The position numbers were made by a program, and so were the translations under genes. Below, piece after piece: positions 61,196 through 64,000 of a stretch of DNA of 64,000 nucleotides. Every line of letters begins with the position of its first letter. Position 1 is the stretch's first letter. The notes under the pieces are model-generated. The model worked only from the letters and a program-made list of their open reading frames with translations. It was not told the origin of the DNA and made no database searches. This stretch comes from Epilithonimonas xixisoli (GTDB lineage Bacteria; Bacteroidota; Bacteroidia; Flavobacteriales; Weeksellaceae): positions 744,001 through 808,000 of the forward strand of contig NZ_SOEO01000002.1 of assembly GCF_004365655.1 (NCBI RefSeq). The letters run 5' to 3'.

Positions 61196-62271
61196 TCTAA
61201 AAGTGTTTTAAGAATTCTTTCCGAAGCTTTTCCATCGCCAAAAGGATTTTTCTCTGACTTGAAAATGAATTCTTTCTCTTCATTCCAAATTGTATAAAAT
61301 TCTGCTTTAATTTTTTCCAAATCGCTACCGACCAAAACACCACAATTACAGTCCAAAACTTCGGGTCTTTCGGTTTCTTCACGCAAGATCAAAACTCTTT
61401 TTCTAAGACTTGGAGCTTCCTCCTGAATTCCGCCAGAGTCTGAAATTATTAATTTTGCAGAAGCCATTTTTCTTATCGTATCCAAATAGGGTAGAGGTTC
61501 TGTAAATAATAAATTGTCAGGTTTTTTATCTTCGAAGACATCAAGAATGATCTTTCTCGTGTTTGGATTTGGGTGTAATGCCCATTCGAAATTAGTTTCC
61601 GGATTTTCGCTAGCTAATTCTTTGATGGCTTGCGCAATTTCTTGCAAAGGTTTTCCAATGTTTTCTCTTCTGTGCGCCGTGATGAAAACCTTATTTTGAT
61701 ACTCTATTTCAATATTTTCTTTTTCGAGAATATATTGAATCATATCAACAATCGTGTTCCCAGTCAACAATATTTTGTCCTTCGGAATTCCTTCTTTTAA
61801 GAGATTTTCTTGAGATAAAGTAGTTGGTGCAAAATTCACGTCGCTTCCTAAAGAAACCACACGTCTATTGTATTCCTCAGGAAAAGGCATTCTGATGTCT
61901 GTGGTTCTAAGACCCGCTTCGATGTGATAGAATTTTCGCTTCTCCATAAAAGCCACGATGGACGAAGCCAAAACGGTGAAAGTGTCGCCCTGAGCCACAA
62001 TTTTGGTAATGTTTTCTTGATGTACAAGATCCGATAAACTATTAATCAGTTTTGCTACCAAATTGGAATTGGTGAAATCTAGTGACTGAACAGAAAGTCG
62101 GAAATCCGGTTTGACATCAAAACTTTCTTCCATTTTTGTAAGAAGATCATCGTGCTGACCAGTGTTGACCACCACAATTTCTTCATTTTGCATACGGAAT
62201 TGATGAATGACCGGAAAAACTTTTAGAAATTCTGGTCTGGTTCCGTAAACGATGGCAATTTTATGACTCAT
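61192..62271 (-). CDS. wecB: UDP-N-acetylglucosamine 2-epimerase, non-hydrolysing (WecB-like)
   Basis: A 359-residue GT-B-fold epimerase that interconverts UDP-GlcNAc and UDP-ManNAc, or an L-fucosamine-type equivalent. GTRPEFLKVFPV (10-21), QGDTFT with Asp96, HIEAGLRT (Glu118) and TAHRRENIG are conserved, with DSGGIQEEA in the C-terminal lobe. The start is the ATG at 62269-62271, 15 bases after a promoter box, and the adjacent TTG is ignored. It is first in the operon wecB-SDR-wbpP-wbpO. Confidence 0.9.
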   Translation of the reverse strand: MSHKIAIVYGTRPEFLKVFPVIHQFRMQNEEIVVVNTGQHDDLLTKMEESFDVKPDFRLSVQSLDFTNSNLVAKLINSLSDLVHQENITKIVAQGDTFTVLASSIVAFMEKRKFYHIEAGLRTTDIRMPFPEEYNRRVVSLGSDVNFAPTTLSQENLLKEGIPKDKILLTGNTIVDMIQYILEKENIEIEYQNKVFITAHRRENIGKPLQEIAQAIKELASENPETNFEWALHPNPNTRKIILDVFEDKKPDNLLFTEPLPYLDTIRKMASAKLIISDSGGIQEEAPSLRKRVLILREETERPEVLDCNCGVLVGSDLEKIKAEFYTIWNEEKEFIFKSEKNPFGDGKASERILKTLLE

Positions 62272-62285
62272 CAATTTGTTTTGTG

Positions 62286-62293
62286 CAAAAATA
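62286..62293 (-). promoter_or_regulatory. Promoter of the nucleotide-sugar operon
   Basis: On the minus strand TATTTTTG matches TAnnTTTG exactly, followed by CACAAAAC; 14 bases upstream of the wecB ATG. It lies just 15 bases after the upstream GT32-like gene's stop (62301). Confidence 0.6.
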
Positions 62294-62300
62294 ATAAATC

Positions 62301-63083
62301 TTAAGGCTTAATGCGTTTTAAAATATGTTTAAATAGCATTTTCAATGGAAATTGATTCAGAATCTCATCGGCTGTGATAATTTTGAGATTGTTGACAGCA
62401 TTGTGGATTTCCTTCTTTCCATCTTTGATATCTGCTACATTTTTCAGATGATGATAAGCGTGCACATAATCTTTGAAAGGATTTGGCGTATCGCGCTCGT
62501 GCCAAGTTCCCACAAAATGATGCGCAGCGTAATTCTTCGGAAGATCCAAACAAAAATATGTTGATGGATAAATCACAATTCCGTCTTCAAGTTCCTGATA
62601 TTCATCTCTTTCTGGATCAGCTTTGTAATGATTGATGAGAAGATCTGAAACAAAAACTGTATTCGTTGTCAAATCAAAGTCAGTTTTTTTATTATAAAAG
62701 TCTAAAACCTTTTTTGGCCAAGGATGGTCTTTTTCCGTAGCCCAAAGTGCCGTGAATGGTGAACCTTTGATCTCAAAACCAGAAAATGCGCGGTGAACCA
62801 AAAACTCATCCAAAGAAAATTTGACTTCCACATCGATGTCCATATAAATCCCACCTTGCTCAAACAAAGCCAATGCTCTTGCATAATCCGAAACAAAAGC
62901 CCATTTTTTCTTCTCCGCCGCTAGACGAACGTACTCGCAACAAGTGATGTCAAAGTTGGATTCGTTCCATTCGATGATTTCGTAATCGGGAAGGTTTTTT
63001 TTCCAGGAGTCTAGGCAAATGTAGAAAGATTCTGGTTTTGGATTGCCACCGAACCAGCAGTAGTGTATTTTTTTTGGAATCAT
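62301..63083 (-). CDS. GT32-family glycosyltransferase
   Basis: A 260-residue GT-A enzyme. IPKKIHYCWFGGNPKP (2-17) and FVSDYARALALFEQGGIYMD with the DxD at Asp82-Asp84 are GT32 hallmarks (OCH1/capsular type). HHFVGTWHE is in the C-terminal region. The start codon overlaps the stop of the upstream acyltransferase by four bases, so translation is coupled. It transfers a hexose or HexNAc to the repeat unit; linkage unknown. Confidence 0.9.
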   Translation of the reverse strand: MIPKKIHYCWFGGNPKPESFYICLDSWKKNLPDYEIIEWNESNFDITCCEYVRLAAEKKKWAFVSDYARALALFEQGGIYMDIDVEVKFSLDEFLVHRAFSGFEIKGSPFTALWATEKDHPWPKKVLDFYNKKTDFDLTTNTVFVSDLLINHYKADPERDEYQELEDGIVIYPSTYFCLDLPKNYAAHHFVGTWHERDTPNPFKDYVHAYHHLKNVADIKDGKKEIHNAVNNLKIITADEILNQFPLKMLFKHILKRIKP

Positions 63084-64000
63084 GGTTTAATCAATTTCTT
63101 TTTGATAAAAGTGTTCATTGGTTTTTCATAGTAGAGGAATGAAAGACAACTTAATACGATCGTCACAATAAAGTAAATTATGGATAGATTAATTTCATTA
63201 AAATTAACAAAATAATTGTCTTTGAGCATATTACCATAAGTAATAACCAAGTAATGGATCATGTAAAATCCAAAACTAATCTCGCCCAGAAATACTAATG
63301 CGTTGTTTGATAATAATTTTGAAAGATAACCTTTATTCTGTGCGAAAGTATAGATAATAAGACACATCGGAATCCAGTAATAAACGGAAAATCTAAAACC
63401 TCTGGCAAAATAATTGTGAAATATAAAAAATATTAAAAAAGTAACTATGGTAAAGAGCTCTGCAAGAGTAGCTCTTTTTATAGTTGAAAAAAAAGATTTG
63501 AACTTCTCATTTTTGAAAAGATCATAAAGTAATATTCCTAAGATAAAATCGAAACTTCTAATAAGTGGATTCACATAAAATACATCTTTATGATGACCAC
63601 TTGGAATCAAGAAGACTCCAATGATTAATATTGCAGGAATTAGAAAAGTAAATATCTTCTTTAATATTTTTACGTTTTGGAAGAGGACAATGATAAAGGG
63701 GAATATCAGATAAAAAAACATTTCATCTGAGATGCTCCAGGCAGGTGGGTTGAAACTAAAAAAAATAGTTTGGTTGGGAACGAAACTCTGAATAAGAAAA
63801 AAATTGGTCAGGAATGCCCCTATATATAAGGCATTATTGAAATAAACAAAAGGTATAGCTAAAATTAAAGTTAGGAAATGCAAGGGGTAGATTCTTGCAA
63901 AACGCGCTAAGTAAAATGATTTTTTGGTTATTTTTTCTTGCAAGAATTTTTCTTTATAGCTGTACGACAAAACAAAACCACTGAGAATAAAGAAAAAACT
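63080..64000 (-). CDS. Membrane acyltransferase, acyltransferase-3 family (5' end outside window)
   Basis: The frame stays open to the right edge, so at least 306 residues are visible and the N-terminus is cut off. The visible start reads SFFFILSGFVLSYSYKE, the second conserved motif of the OafA family, which is usually at residues 70-90. The true start is therefore outside the window. Eight or more hydrophobic segments follow. The role is likely O-acylation of the polysaccharide in the periplasm. It overlaps the GT32 gene by four bases. Confidence 0.85.
   Translation of the reverse strand, partial: SFFFILSGFVLSYSYKEKFLQEKITKKSFYLARFARIYPLHFLTLILAIPFVYFNNALYIGAFLTNFFLIQSFVPNQTIFFSFNPPAWSISDEMFFYLIFPFIIVLFQNVKILKKIFTFLIPAILIIGVFLIPSGHHKDVFYVNPLIRSFDFILGILLYDLFKNEKFKSFFSTIKRATLAELFTIVTFLIFFIFHNYFARGFRFSVYYWIPMCLIIYTFAQNKGYLSKLLSNNALVFLGEISFGFYMIHYLVITYGNMLKDNYFVNFNEINLSIIYFIVTIVLSCLSFLYYEKPMNTFIKKKLIKP

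Noticed and set aside
1-64000. CRISPR array, rRNA, tRNA, transposase or phage gene
   Set aside because: I found no regular direct-repeat array, no conserved rRNA or tRNA sequence that I could recognise, and no transposase, integrase or phage structural motif in any translated frame. A dedicated scan would be decisive.

Overview
This window looks like chromosome of a low-GC flavobacterium (Bacteroidota), most likely Weeksellaceae close to Chryseobacterium or Epilithonimonas. That placement is inferred from several signs: a GLPGLI-family protein, proteins with type IX secretion (T9SS) C-terminal domains, tandem DUF3078 proteins, and Bacteroidetes-type promoters. The promoters match the -7 consensus TAnnTTTG and often lie 15-30 bases before start codons. 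I see no rRNA, tRNA, CRISPR array, transposase or phage gene.

The first 37 kb is mostly housekeeping and envelope genes. In order it holds: maf (cut by the window edge) and kdsC; a GLPGLI protein with a large outer-membrane barrel partner; a JmjC/cupin-like protein; gdhA; dprA with a rhomboid protease; two tandem DUF3078 proteins; msrA and a ROK kinase; a siderophore receptor with a PepSY membrane protein behind a palindromic candidate operator; secA; a DUF2795 gene; a UDP-glucuronate epimerase-like gene; a T9SS cargo protein; DUF2797 and AsmA-like genes; a cluster of small dispersed palindromic repeats (25.5-25.9 kb); small envelope and lipoprotein genes; mfd; pth; and a SulP transporter flanked by two beta-carbonic anhydrases, which suggests a bicarbonate-handling module.

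From about 37.7 kb to the right edge (26 kb, continuing outside) lies a surface-polysaccharide locus. It contains at least twelve glycosyltransferases (GT4, GT2, GT32-like and a three-member paralogous family), two hexapeptide acyltransferases, two membrane acyltransferases, an O-methyltransferase-like protein, a KAS III enzyme and a glutamine-dependent asparagine-synthase-like amidotransferase. Its nucleotide-sugar genes are wecB-like, a short SDR, wbpP-like and wbpO/tviB-like. The locus is built as short operons on both strands, several with clear promoters. WbpP plus WbpO predicts UDP-GalNAcA. An AsnB-like amidotransferase in the same locus raises the possibility of an amidated uronic acid, as in some known O-antigens. 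No Wzx flippase or assured Wzy polymerase is visible; one polytopic protein (39.5-41.1 kb) is a candidate GT-C transferase or polymerase.

The items most worth a second look are the three-copy glycosyltransferase family with one copy overlapping the asnB-like gene tail to tail, the repeat cluster at 25.5-25.9 kb, the carbonic anhydrase/SulP cluster, the structured leaders before msrA and mfd, and the ROK kinase lacking its zinc-binding cysteines.
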